Shown: positions 27,490 to 36,178 of the stretch, piece after piece
How the letters are laid out: every line of letters starts with the position of its first letter
How positions within the stretch are numbered: the first letter of the stretch is position 1
NCBI RefSeq assembly: GCF_965204935.1
Contig: NZ_CBDBFO010000002.1
DNA: 64,000 nucleotides
Origin: Hoeflea_A sp965204935
GTDB lineage: Bacteria > Pseudomonadota > Alphaproteobacteria > Rhizobiales > Rhizobiaceae
Reading direction: 5' to 3' (one strand)
Made by a program: the position numbers and the translations under genes
The notes under the pieces: generated by a model
Database searches by the model: none
Told to the model about the DNA's origin: nothing
What the model saw: the letters and a program-made list of their open reading frames with translations, nothing else

Positions 27490-27823
27490 GGCAAACAGTT
27501 TTTTGTGGCTTTGGCTTTTGCTTCTGTGCCAGGTGGCACAACTTTTTGTTGTCTCCAATCATTGGTTGAAATCCATCGAAACTGCAAGCTCAGTATCTGA
27601 ATGCATTTACTATGGAATTGGAATTTCATCACGATTTCGGAGTTGATATTGTCAGCTTGACTTTCGATAAAGGCAAAGAGATCCGCCTTAAAGGTATTGC
27701 AGCACCCGAGGGTCGAAACGACATATGAGCGAACGGTGGCCCCAGAGTACGGTTGAAAACCCCTTGGGATTAAATCGCGAAGAACTGCCGGCAGCCAGAG
27801 CGATCGGTGTTGGAGGTACAGGA
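27490..27823. other. Intergenic with possible nuclease-like scrap
   Basis: 334 bp between the split membrane gene and the flavin reductase. A short plus-strand frame near 27612-27728 reads MELEFHHDFGVDIVSLTFDK and then EIRLKGIAAPEGRNDI before a stop. The RLKGIAAPE part resembles SNase-domain proteins, but it is far too short to call a gene. Confidence 0.35.
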
Positions 27824-28279
27824 ATGTCATCGGGCCGTCAGCGGCTTTTCTTGAACGGCGTAAGCGTTGTTCTGAGTGGCGATGCGGAAACGTTCCGAGG
27901 CGCGTCGATCGCATGGGCAACCAAGGTGGAGAGGGACCACGCGATGGTCTCGCTTCCCGGTCACGCCGCTGTCACGGAATGTATTCGCAACGCTGCTGAA
28001 TTTACAATCAATGTCCTGGCCGCCGAGCAATCGCACATTGCGCGCCAATACGGGGGATCATCGCAAACGGACCCGCTGGAGATTCAACGGGGCGACCTGG
28101 ATTTCGAGCTGTGGAACATTCCGGTTGTGAAAGGAGCGCGTGCCCAGTTGCTCTGCAAGCTCAGACACGCGATTGTCGTAAGGGAGCAGTTGGTGGTCAT
28201 CGCCGAAATTGCCAATTTTGCGTTTGACGACAGCCGTCAGCCACTGGTCTATTTTCACGATCAGTATTTTGCCGGCTGA
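27824..28279 (+). CDS. Flavin reductase-like (FMN-binding split barrel) protein
   Basis: Product of 151 residues from MSSGRQRLFLNGVSVVLSGD; GGAGG eight bases before this ATG fixes the start although the frame is open to 27725. The flavin reductase fold is visible: SVVLSGDAETFRGASIAWAT, then a segment like the family's S-x-x-P-P block (MVSLPGHAAVTECIRNAAEF) and TINVLAAEQSHIARQYGG, and at the end RQPLVYFHDQYFAG. It would bind FMN and either reduce flavin with NAD(P)H or act as a small oxidoreductase partner. No partner monooxygenase is adjacent. Confidence 0.75.
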   Translation: MSSGRQRLFLNGVSVVLSGDAETFRGASIAWATKVERDHAMVSLPGHAAVTECIRNAAEFTINVLAAEQSHIARQYGGSSQTDPLEIQRGDLDFELWNIPVVKGARAQLLCKLRHAIVVREQLVVIAEIANFAFDDSRQPLVYFHDQYFAG

Positions 28280-28623
28280 CCGGCCGCTGAGTTCAGTTCG
28301 CGCCGCATTTTCTGCTGAACGTCTTAGGAGCCAATCGATCGAGAATCAACACAAAGACACCGCCAACATCCGATGCATCAATTTACGATCGATGGATGGT
28401 TTATGACGAACACATCGCTCGCAACCTTCAAAACGCACTACACAGGCTCGGGCGCTTGTGATTGTCGCAGATCGTTTTCTTCAGTCGTGTGCGAATCCTG
28501 ATGGTGTTGAGGCCGGTGACACCCGATCATCTCGCTTTTCCCTCATGGAAAAAGACATTTGCATCGCGATCGACCGGTATTGTTTCGAAATCGCCCCTGA
28601 GTAACGCTACCCGGAGGTCCGGT
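28280..28623. other. Intergenic, nothing firm
   Basis: 344 bp between convergent flavin reductase and LuxR genes. It is less GC-rich than the core. The only notable item is a 32-codon plus-strand frame at 28403-28501 beginning MTNTSLATFKTHYTGSGACD, without a good ribosome binding site. No clear terminator hairpin with T run was seen. Confidence 0.4.
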
Positions 28624-29766
28624 TCACTGCAAAGGCCAGGTGAACGGCGACGCGAGGCTGTGCAGTTTGTGCAACAACTGCATCTGGGACGACGTGCCGG
28701 TCTTGGCGAGCAGCCCGCGGACCTGATTGCGCACCGTGTAGCGACTGAGATTGTTGGCATCGGCGTACTGGTAAAGGCTGAGCCCGCGCATCAGGCCTGC
28801 TGCAAGGCGGGCTTCCGCCCGGCTGGCGCCAAGCGCCTTGGCGATCGCCTCAAAATCCCCGCCGCCGTTGAGACCCAACGAGCCGGTGATCACCAGCGCA
28901 CCGGCGACCGGGTCGGTCCAGACAGCTTCAGGGAAACTGTGCGATGCTGAAGGAGGAAAAATATGGGCGTGCAGGAGACAGTTGCCGAAGCGCTTGCTCC
29001 TGAAAAGCTTCGGTCCGGGCAAAGCGTCAAAACTACCGTCCTGAATGGCGCCCATGCACGTTTCCAGATGTGATCCGAACGCGCGCTCATTCGTGGTGAG
29101 GCAGCCATTCGTACTGACCTTCACGATGCGATCGTGCCGCAAAAGCGTTTGCGCCGCGCTGTTGTGAAAGCCGACCTTGCCGCTCCGATTGATCAGGAAG
29201 ATGGCATGGGGGCTGGAGTCGAGGTGCCCTGCCGAAACACCGTTGCCGCCCGCCAGTGCGGAGGAAATCGTAATCGCATGTGTAATATGCGGCGACAGGG
29301 CCTGAAGAAGCTCGGTCATTTGTGGCAGGGCATTGTCGACGCCGCCCCGCCGGCATGCGGCAACCATGGCAACAAACCTGTCCGGCGAACGGTAACAGAT
29401 CATCGCCGGGCCCGCGATGATGTCCTCCTGGTGCCTTAGCCAGTCATTGTAGAATTCGGTCTTGACCAGTTCGTCGCGGCGAAGTGCTATGTCGGATACG
29501 CCCACCGCGCCGACCGGCAGCGCCAGATTCATCTTCATCCAGGGATTGAGCGCGGCGTAATACTGATGGTATTGATCCAGTCCTTCGGGATCCCACCCCG
29601 CACCAATCAGGCCGAGGCTCTCATAGCTTTTGGTGCTATGGCCGAACATCTTGACGGGTGAACCGCTGACCTGGTTCAGCGCGCTACAAAAATCCACCCA
29701 TTTGCTGTTGTGGGTCGCGGCTTCGTAGACTAGCGACAATACGCTGGTCGGAATATCGAACTGCAC
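28624..29766 (-). CDS. LuxR-type HTH transcriptional regulator
   Basis: Product of 380 residues with a GTG start preceded by GAGG about eight bases upstream. The N-terminal 300 residues form an unassigned sensor part. The C-terminal 60 residues form a LuxR/GerE HTH (SRAEARLAAGLMRGLSLYQY, ADANNLSRYTVRNQVRGLLA, KTGTSSQMQLLHKL). No LuxI gene and no receiver domain are seen, so it is not a standard quorum or two-component regulator. It is third in line behind YcaO and the Cys-rich small ORF, 12 bp after the latter, and probably regulates that set. Confidence 0.85.
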   Translation of the reverse strand: MQFDIPTSVLSLVYEAATHNSKWVDFCSALNQVSGSPVKMFGHSTKSYESLGLIGAGWDPEGLDQYHQYYAALNPWMKMNLALPVGAVGVSDIALRRDELVKTEFYNDWLRHQEDIIAGPAMICYRSPDRFVAMVAACRRGGVDNALPQMTELLQALSPHITHAITISSALAGGNGVSAGHLDSSPHAIFLINRSGKVGFHNSAAQTLLRHDRIVKVSTNGCLTTNERAFGSHLETCMGAIQDGSFDALPGPKLFRSKRFGNCLLHAHIFPPSASHSFPEAVWTDPVAGALVITGSLGLNGGGDFEAIAKALGASRAEARLAAGLMRGLSLYQYADANNLSRYTVRNQVRGLLAKTGTSSQMQLLHKLHSLASPFTWPLQ

Positions 29767-29778
29767 CGCGTTTCCTCG

Positions 29779-29991
29779 TCAATTGACACATACCCGATAA
29801 AAACCTAGCGCCGCGCGAGACCACAGGCAACATGAGGTGGGCGAGCAAGTATATTGAAATACGATACTGCGCGCGCCGGAGTATTTGACCTGATACGACT
29901 TGCAAACACACGCAGGGTTTGTTCCGAGCGAACCCATCCCACCATGCCCGCTTTTACTTGTCCGCCAAAGATACCCGCGATCGGTCCGCAA
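29779..29991 (-). CDS. Small Cys-rich ORF behind YcaO (candidate peptide substrate)
   Basis: A 70-codon frame starting with TTG, preceded at five bases by AAGGAG, which itself overlaps the YcaO stop codon. It ends 12 bp before the LuxR start, so it fills the gap exactly. The product has six cysteines (28, 30, 49, 54, 55, 68), with NPACVCKSYQ and YTCSPTSCCLWSR in the second half; a polar N-terminal part could be a leader. Codon third positions are only about 57 percent GC, lower than neighbours, so coding is not certain. The assignment as YcaO substrate is inference from position and composition. Confidence 0.4.
   Translation of the reverse strand: MRTDRGYLWRTSKSGHGGMGSLGTNPACVCKSYQVKYSGARSIVFQYTCSPTSCCLWSRAALGFYRVCVN
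29943..29984. repeat. 42-nt direct repeat, copy A
   Basis: 37 of 42 positions match copy B at 36128-36169 in the same orientation. On the minus strand it starts 16 nt after the YcaO stop and reads PIAGIFGGQVKAGM in one frame. The ATG closing the repeat is conserved in both copies. Confidence 0.85.
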
Positions 29992-30000
29992 GCTCTCTCC

Positions 30001-31194
30001 TTAAAGCCGCAGCACGACCGGATTCGGCGCGGACTGCACTTCCGAGCAGTCGCGAGGGTCGATCGCCAGGAGCCTTGATCGTCCCAAGCGCGGTTTCCAA
30101 TGGCAAAGGTCAGGTGAGATGGCGCGCCAGACGGGAATCTCAAACTCCGGACGGGTCTGGCAAAAGAACGCAATGCGGATACCGGCTTCTTGCAATCGCA
30201 TGCCGATTGAAGACGGCTCCTCGGGAAGTTCGGCGGCCGGCGCGACACCAAGCGACAATGGCGGCGTTGAAAAAGTCGTCTCCAGCGCCCAGGTCGCAAG
30301 TCCCGGGCGTATACCGCCTTTGAAACCCTTAAACACCAGCGCCATCTGCAGCATCTCAACAAGCGCCTTCATCGCCGCGGAGGCGAATGTCGGTGCGGCA
30401 GCAAATCCAAGAGCGACTGGACCGTCTCCTTCATTCCCCGCCGCTGCAACAACCGGAACACCGATATCCGTGGTGATGTCGAAGAAACGCGGATCTATCT
30501 TATGCGCCCGACTCGCTTCGAGCACAGTGCCGCCGGCGGCGTCGAGCACGCTATCCGGCAGTCGATGACGAGCGCGGCAGCCATACCACCAACGCGCCGT
30601 TGCGTCGCGCTCGATCAACTCAAAGAGAGCCGAGCTCTTGGACGCACGATCACTTTCCCCGGCTGCGCAACCGTTGGTGTCGGCGACGAATACGGCGTCG
30701 GGGTCGCCCATGGTCCCCTGGCCGAGAAAAACCGCTTCGGCGGGCACCCAGACAGAACTCCGGTCGAGACTTCGCGCCTGTACCCATTCGATCTCAGCCA
30801 TTTTTTTGCCTGGCGGAAGCCAGTCTGTACCGCGCAGATGCGTGTTCCAGGCTGTGCGGTTTTTGTGCTGCGCGGCTGAAAAGCCGGCAAGCTCCGCCGG
30901 GTCCCAGACGTTACCCGGCAGATCGCCGGCCACCGCGACCACCGTTTGTTCATCGCCCCATCTGCACAGGCTGACGATCTCGATCGCTTCCCCCAATCCG
31001 CTAATCCGCGCTGCAGTGTCACTTGTGCCGTGGCCTGAGGCGGCACGGCCAGATTCCGAAAGAGCGGCGCGTGGCCAGTCGGGCCAGCGCTCGGTCGCCT
31101 TCTCGTTTGGAACGGTGAGGTTGCAGACCACCGGCCATCCGTCAGGCGACAAATCATGAATGTCGAAATACTCGGCAAGTTCAGATAAGCTCAT
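30001..31194 (-). CDS. YcaO-domain protein
   Basis: Product of 397 residues. YcaO proteins use ATP to activate a peptide amide bond, making azolines, thioamides or amidines in ribosomal peptides, or support RimO methylthiolation. Family blocks seen are TDTAARISGLGEAIEIVSLC near the N terminus, ADTNGCAAGESDRASKSSAL then FELIERDATARWWYGCRARH (the nucleotide and metal-binding E-x3-R region), and ATFASAAMKALVEMLQMALV. It ends in PNPVVLRL rather than a proline-rich tail. No E1-like or TfuA partner is adjacent. The next ORF on the strand is a small Cys-rich frame. It is divergent from the cyclase gene. Confidence 0.85.
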   Translation of the reverse strand: MSLSELAEYFDIHDLSPDGWPVVCNLTVPNEKATERWPDWPRAALSESGRAASGHGTSDTAARISGLGEAIEIVSLCRWGDEQTVVAVAGDLPGNVWDPAELAGFSAAQHKNRTAWNTHLRGTDWLPPGKKMAEIEWVQARSLDRSSVWVPAEAVFLGQGTMGDPDAVFVADTNGCAAGESDRASKSSALFELIERDATARWWYGCRARHRLPDSVLDAAGGTVLEASRAHKIDPRFFDITTDIGVPVVAAAGNEGDGPVALGFAAAPTFASAAMKALVEMLQMALVFKGFKGGIRPGLATWALETTFSTPPLSLGVAPAAELPEEPSSIGMRLQEAGIRIAFFCQTRPEFEIPVWRAISPDLCHWKPRLGRSRLLAIDPRDCSEVQSAPNPVVLRL

Positions 31195-31232
31195 GGGTGC
31201 AACTGTATTTCGAATGTACTTGCCACGATAGT

Positions 31233-33752
31233 ATGGAAGCTCCTGACGAAAATCCTCTGTCGAATGCCGCCGTGAATCCTCACGAAGCGGTCGATCGTGT
31301 CGTTCTGTTCACCGACATGGTGTCCTACAGCAGCCACATCGGGGAAGATGAAGCCGCAACCCTGGAGTTTATGTCAGGCTGTTTCGATACTTTGCGCATA
31401 TTGGCGCGCCGATACAACGGAACGTTGGTCAAGACGCTTGGCGATGGTGCGATGCTCCTCTTCGACGATCCTCAGAAGGCGATCGAGTACGGAGTCGAGT
31501 TTCAACGCATAATTGCCAAGATCCAGTTGAACGATCCGAATCCCTTTACGTTTCGCGTCGGTCTGCACCAGGGAGGCGTGATCCTGCAAAACGGTGACGC
31601 CTATGGCAATACGGTGAATGTTGCAGCACGCCTTCAGACCGTTGCGGAACCGGGACGATGCGTGGTTTCCCAAAATGTCTATGAACTGGCCAAACAAAAC
31701 ACGGACCTGGAATTTGAGGCGCTCGGCGCACCGGACCTAAAGAATATCAGCGAGCGGGTTCCAGTTTATCGCGTCAATGATCCGCTTGCGCTGGAATCGG
31801 CTCAAATCCGGCCCGCGCTCCCACTGGTTCGGTTGCTAAACGGTATCAGGATTGATCACGCTTCTCACACCCTTTCCGAAAAACTGGGGGATGACGCAAA
31901 ACTTGTGCTTGGTTATCTCACACTGTGCTCGGGCCGGGCAGACAGTTTGGACAGAATTGCTGCTCTTTTGGGCAAAGGGCAGCAAGCGCTGAACAGGGCC
32001 AAGGCTTCCCTGAGAAAATTGCAAAAGTCCGTATTGAAATTACCGCTCGACGTCGGCGATGGGATGGCGGCTCTCGATCCCATGAAGATGGAAACTGATC
32101 TCGAGATTCTGTTGCAACAGGTTCGACAGGGACGTGTGCCGGAGCAATTGACGGAAGACGCTGAATGGCCCCAACGCATATTGTCCGGTCTCTTTGGAAC
32201 AAGTCCGGTGTTTTTGAGCTGGCTTGGGGTGACGCGCGACACCTGGAAAAGGCGCATGACGCAGGAACTGGAGCGGCTGTTGGGGCGCACATCGCCGGAC
32301 GAGGAAGCGCATGAGGATGCAGCAAATGCCGTGCTTTTGCTCGAACCGGGAAACGAGGTAGCAGCACAAGCGCGGATCGATGCGCGCTTGCAACGCGGCG
32401 ATCAAAGCGGTGCGTTTGAAGAGTTCGACCGATTGGAACGGTACCTTGGCCAAACCCATGGCATTTCACCCGGTGAACGCATCCGCAGAACAATCCGCCT
32501 GGTCAAGGAAAAAGGGGTGTCTTCCATTTTGACCGGTCGACCGACAGTTACACCGGTTCGGCGCCTGCTTCGCATAGCGGTGGCCGAGTTCACCGACCCC
32601 GGCTTGTCCGGGCAAGATCGGCTCACCGCATTCCGAGGTGATCTCATAGCGAATCTCGCGCGGTTTCGCGACTGGTCGATCATCGATGGCGTCGGCGAAA
32701 CTCCGGCAAAGGGCGGCGTCGACTACCGCATCGACGGAACGATGGCGAGCCCGCAGGCGACACCCATACTGGGTCTGCGGCTTAGCGATGAGGACGATGG
32801 CCGCACGCTTTGGGCGGAGTCTTTCCCGCTCTCATCGGAGGCTTGGGATAGTGTACAGCGCGACATTATTGGCAAGATTGCGGCCACCATAGAAAGTTAC
32901 ATCTCCGCGGACCGCCTGTCTGCGGCGCTCGCCACTGTAGACCGCGACCCCACCAGCCATGACGCGTGGCTGCGTGGAGACCGTGCCATGATGCGCTGGA
33001 CGCCGGAAGGAGCAGACGAGGCGCGTGATATATTTGAGGGTATCCTGAAAGACGACCCGGACCACACCCCGTCGCTGACAAGTCTCGCATCGCTGAGCAA
33101 TATTCGTCATGTGATCTGGCCGGGCCTGCAACCGCGTTCAGGCGAGGCTGCGGTTGCCGATCGGTTGGCGTCGCGTGCCGTGGAACTGGACCCGATGGAT
33201 TCGCGCATTCAGCGTGTCGTTGCCTGGTCCGCCGCGATGACCGGAGAGTTTGCTCGGGCAACGATGCATATGGACCTTGCTGCCAATCTCAATCCAAACA
33301 GTCCGGTCACAATGGCGAGTTGTGCGATGGGCTTTGCATGGTTCGGCGAACGGGACAAGGCGGAGGCATCTCTGACGCGGCTGCGCGCACTCGGCAGAAA
33401 TCTCCCGTCGTGGGTTTGGGCATATGTTGCATCCACCTGCTTTTTCCTAGGAAGACTGGATGATGCCCTCGAAGCTGCCGAACTGGGGGGCGACAGCATC
33501 TCCGACACCCAGGGCTGGCTTGCTGTAATTCACGCGCAAAGGGGTGAAACGCAACAATCCGCAGCGGCCTTCGCCCGGTATTTCAAGACAGTCAATGTCT
33601 CGTGGAGCGGGGAGCAAAAAGCCACAGCCGGGGCCGTGGCCGATTGGTTTGCAACCGCCTTTCCGCTGCGCAACGATGCTGACAGGGAACGTGTCTACAA
33701 GGCCATTCACGCCGCACGGGAGGCTGCACAATCACTCAGTGACAACGGTTGA
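31233..33752 (+). CDS. Class III nucleotide cyclase with TPR-like C terminus
   Basis: Product of about 839 residues from MEAPDENPLSNAAVNPHEAV; a GTG at 31197 is in frame but almost touches the divergent YcaO start. Residues about 20-170 are a class III adenylyl/guanylyl cyclase domain (VVLFTDMVSYSSHIGEDEAA, LVKTLGDGAMLLFDDPQKAI, FRVGLHQGGVILQNGDAYGN, VNVAARLQTVAEPGRCVVS). The middle resembles a BTAD/transcriptional-activator helical region, and the last 250 residues look like tetratricopeptide repeats. No membrane segment is seen. It probably makes cAMP or cGMP in response to a cytoplasmic cue. Confidence 0.82.
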   Translation: MEAPDENPLSNAAVNPHEAVDRVVLFTDMVSYSSHIGEDEAATLEFMSGCFDTLRILARRYNGTLVKTLGDGAMLLFDDPQKAIEYGVEFQRIIAKIQLNDPNPFTFRVGLHQGGVILQNGDAYGNTVNVAARLQTVAEPGRCVVSQNVYELAKQNTDLEFEALGAPDLKNISERVPVYRVNDPLALESAQIRPALPLVRLLNGIRIDHASHTLSEKLGDDAKLVLGYLTLCSGRADSLDRIAALLGKGQQALNRAKASLRKLQKSVLKLPLDVGDGMAALDPMKMETDLEILLQQVRQGRVPEQLTEDAEWPQRILSGLFGTSPVFLSWLGVTRDTWKRRMTQELERLLGRTSPDEEAHEDAANAVLLLEPGNEVAAQARIDARLQRGDQSGAFEEFDRLERYLGQTHGISPGERIRRTIRLVKEKGVSSILTGRPTVTPVRRLLRIAVAEFTDPGLSGQDRLTAFRGDLIANLARFRDWSIIDGVGETPAKGGVDYRIDGTMASPQATPILGLRLSDEDDGRTLWAESFPLSSEAWDSVQRDIIGKIAATIESYISADRLSAALATVDRDPTSHDAWLRGDRAMMRWTPEGADEARDIFEGILKDDPDHTPSLTSLASLSNIRHVIWPGLQPRSGEAAVADRLASRAVELDPMDSRIQRVVAWSAAMTGEFARATMHMDLAANLNPNSPVTMASCAMGFAWFGERDKAEASLTRLRALGRNLPSWVWAYVASTCFFLGRLDDALEAAELGGDSISDTQGWLAVIHAQRGETQQSAAAFARYFKTVNVSWSGEQKATAGAVADWFATAFPLRNDADRERVYKAIHAAREAAQSLSDNG

Positions 33753-34221
33753 GAAAAATGCTGGCCAGAAGATACTTTCTGGCATTGGTCATGTCATTGG
33801 CTCCGATTGTGGCCGGACCAGACGGATAGAGTATGTTGACCAGGTCATCGAGTATTACATCGATATAGCCCCCGGCCAGCAGGTCTGCTCGATCTTCTGG
33901 AACGCCAATCGTCATTTTCTTGTTGCGATCACTGTCCTGACCATCGTCTTCACATTTGACGACCAGCCGGCGGCCTTTGCCGAAACGATAAACCCCGTCC
34001 CGTCGACCCTCGCGCAGGCGGCGATGCGCTGACCCGACATCCAAAAAGAACTTGTGATCGTTGTCGGTCACATCATCAAAGATATCATCGAAGAAGTACT
34101 TTGCGGCGGGCTCTCCCGGGTCGGTCATCCATTCATTGACTGCATCTCCGGCTTTGATCATGCCTTTACGACGATCATCTGGATCAGATTCATCTGTCTT
34201 CTTGACAATAATATTGGTCAT
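33736..34221 (-). CDS. Acidic hypothetical protein
   Basis: Product of 161 residues beginning MTNIIVKKTDESDPDDRRKG, preceded by GGAGGG at a good distance. It is Asp-rich, with FFDDIFDDVTDNDHKFFLDV and GGYIDVILDDLVNILYPSGP, and has no signal peptide or membrane segment. No family recognised. It starts 29 bp after the heme peroxidase stop in the same direction, so the two are probably co-expressed. Its 3' end overlaps the convergent cyclase gene by 17 bp. Confidence 0.65.
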   Translation of the reverse strand: MTNIIVKKTDESDPDDRRKGMIKAGDAVNEWMTDPGEPAAKYFFDDIFDDVTDNDHKFFLDVGSAHRRLREGRRDGVYRFGKGRRLVVKCEDDGQDSDRNKKMTIGVPEDRADLLAGGYIDVILDDLVNILYPSGPATIGANDMTNARKYLLASIFLNRCH

Positions 34222-34250
34222 GATTTCCCTCCGGACTTGAATTGGAATGA

Positions 34251-36026
34251 TTAGTCTACGCCGCCAAATGTAACAGCAACAACATCTTTCAGACTAAACT
34301 CGTCGATCGGGCCCTGCCCAACCAGTAGCTCTCGGGCAAAATCGGTACTTGTTTCGCCGTCGGTGTTGACGGAGATGATGCTGTCCTGTGCGAACTCCAG
34401 CGCCGCATGGAACGTCTCCATGACGACACGGCCCGCCACAGGTCCGAGCTTGCCTGTGTTAGCGTGCTCTGCCTCTGCCAGTGTATAGAACCAGAGCGGC
34501 GTCCTTTCGCAAAAAGCTATATTAGATGACAAGGCGCCAAAGCGGTCGCTGCGGTGATGTAAGAACGCTGCGATATCGAGCGGCGCCGTTCCGAATGTAT
34601 TGACGTGATCGGCAATCCACTTGTGCATTTCCTGGCCGGTCGGCAGCCTCAACGACGCCCCGCGTTTTAGCGTACGCACCGCAAGGTTAAATGATGGAGT
34701 GCCGCTGGAAACCGTTCCGTCCGGTGGAAACTGCGTGGCGTTGAGGTTTTCAAACTTTGGCGGGACAGCCGCCCTGATGGGATCCGCAGTGACGACATCA
34801 GGCAGGTCCGCATTGCCGTGTTCAACCATATGACGCCAAAATTGCGCCCAGTGAACTTCCAACTGCCCTTGCTCCAGGCCATTGCCACTGAGCGTGTAGT
34901 GAAACAGTTGCTCTATCTTTGCTATTTTGTTGACACCGTTTCCTGGTGGAAAGTCGATAATCCAGTTTCGATAGGTATCGTTCACCATGCTGTGCCCAAA
35001 TCGCATGCAGGCAGCGGCGAACTCGATTGGAATTTCAAACGAGAAATCTGCAGATGAAGAATCAGTGGCCACAATCTTGCGACCGCCCGTCAGTACGTCT
35101 GACCATATATCCTGAGGTATGAGTTCCCGCAGATAGTCGGTGAGAACGACGGCCTGCAGATGGCGTCGTGTCCTGCGCTGGGCCGTAGGCTCGTCGCCTC
35201 CCAGCGAGAGCGTTGCCGCCTGATGAAAACGGACCAGAAGGACATGCATCTGGGCCAAAGCAAGGTTGGTGTCCGTACGAAGGTCGGGTGCACGGCTCAC
35301 CCCCATTCCGACACGGGGAAGGTCCATGAATTTCGGTTCGTTGTAGTCATCGCCGATAGCCTCACCGACCACTCCACCGGCGACCTCCTGCCAGGTGCTT
35401 GTACGGGCGCTGCCTTCCGGCAAGGTGCCGAAAAGGGTGTCAAAACTCAGCGCGTGACCATGCCGTCCGTTGATCCATGCTGGTCCATCTGCACCGGCCG
35501 GGGGAACGAGGTCGGTGTCGAGCTTCATCCAGGACATGTCATGTGCAAGAAACTGACCGAAATAAGTGTAAGCGGCCGGCAGCGAGGTGGCTGGTGTGGT
35601 TGCCGGGGCGGCGCCACCGGAAACGGGTCTGGTTAGTGCGTCACCAACTTCCTCGAGTACAGCGGGTGTAAGAGGACCGCCCATGGTGCCTGAATCGATG
35701 ATACGATCGTAAAACCGGATTTGCTGAAATATCGCTTCGGTTTCATCGGCGTCGTCAAGTTCGATCATGGTGGCTTTGCGAGCGGTCCGGGCTGCGTCGA
35801 GAATTAGTTTCCGCGTGCCCGGTTCAAAAAACGGGTAGGCCGCTTGTGATCGGGCCTTGCGATCGGTTGCGGATTCAACCGTTTCCAGACGCATAGTGAT
35901 GTTCGCGTCCGCCACATGGCCACTGAGTGTATATGCAGAATAATGACGGTCCGTCGTATCTCCATCGGTCGGTACCAGAATCCGGTCACGGACAAAGAAG
36001 ACACCACCTCCATGTGCAAGCACCAT
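34251..36026 (-). CDS. Animal-type heme peroxidase
   Basis: Product of 591 residues of the peroxidase-cyclooxygenase superfamily. The distal motif is TYFGQFLAHDMSW with H162, and the proximal region is CMRFGHSMVNDTYRN with H345. The helix TDTNLALAQMHVLLVRFHQA and the late block FCERTPLWFYTLAEAEHA also fit the family. Bacterial members oxidise halides or organic substrates with H2O2. No signal peptide is visible. It lies between the formyltransferase and the acidic orphan in one direction. The ribosome binding site is weak and the start is the only one in frame after a TAG. Confidence 0.88.
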   Translation of the reverse strand: MVLAHGGGVFFVRDRILVPTDGDTTDRHYSAYTLSGHVADANITMRLETVESATDRKARSQAAYPFFEPGTRKLILDAARTARKATMIELDDADETEAIFQQIRFYDRIIDSGTMGGPLTPAVLEEVGDALTRPVSGGAAPATTPATSLPAAYTYFGQFLAHDMSWMKLDTDLVPPAGADGPAWINGRHGHALSFDTLFGTLPEGSARTSTWQEVAGGVVGEAIGDDYNEPKFMDLPRVGMGVSRAPDLRTDTNLALAQMHVLLVRFHQAATLSLGGDEPTAQRRTRRHLQAVVLTDYLRELIPQDIWSDVLTGGRKIVATDSSSADFSFEIPIEFAAACMRFGHSMVNDTYRNWIIDFPPGNGVNKIAKIEQLFHYTLSGNGLEQGQLEVHWAQFWRHMVEHGNADLPDVVTADPIRAAVPPKFENLNATQFPPDGTVSSGTPSFNLAVRTLKRGASLRLPTGQEMHKWIADHVNTFGTAPLDIAAFLHHRSDRFGALSSNIAFCERTPLWFYTLAEAEHANTGKLGPVAGRVVMETFHAALEFAQDSIISVNTDGETSTDFARELLVGQGPIDEFSLKDVVAVTFGGVD

Positions 36027-36178
36027 CTTCAGGTTCCACTCTTTTGAGACTGAACTAGAACCTTCATACTACGCTGATCGGCCATTAATACATAGCGGGG
36101 AAGCATGAAAACTTTTCCAGTCTCCGTCATTCCGGCTTTTACTTGTCCGCCAAAGAAATCAGCGATCGGGTGAGAAGC
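36027..36178. other. Gap between formyltransferase and peroxidase genes
   Basis: 152 bp holding repeat copy B directly after the formyltransferase stop. On the minus strand the frame after that TAG stays open for 48 codons (ASHPIADFFGGQVKAGM then TETGKVFMLPRYVLMADQRS). A small internal ATG frame of 12 codons ends in QKSGT. No other gene is supported. Confidence 0.5.
36128..36169. repeat. 42-nt direct repeat, copy B
   Basis: Second copy of the repeat at 29943-29984. On the minus strand it begins nine bases after the formyltransferase stop codon and is in the same frame as that gene, reading PIADFFGGQVKAGM. Of five differences from copy A, three are third-position synonymous in this frame. Confidence 0.85.

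Noticed and set aside
28403..28501. Short plus-strand ORF MTNTSLATFKTHYTGSGACD...
   Set aside because: No ribosome binding site and no link to a modifying gene on the same strand; Cys content alone is not evidence.
33544..34032. Plus-strand ORF overlapping the end of the cyclase gene and the acidic orphan
   Set aside because: It is antisense to a frame with a strong GGAGGG ribosome binding site and overlaps the cyclase in another frame; no domain is seen.
36105..36173. Plus-strand 22-codon ORF MKTFPVSVIPAFTCPPKKSA-IG that contains repeat copy B
   Set aside because: Copy A lacks the same upstream codons, and the substitutions between copies fit the minus frame better (three synonymous changes). 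The ribosome binding site is weak.
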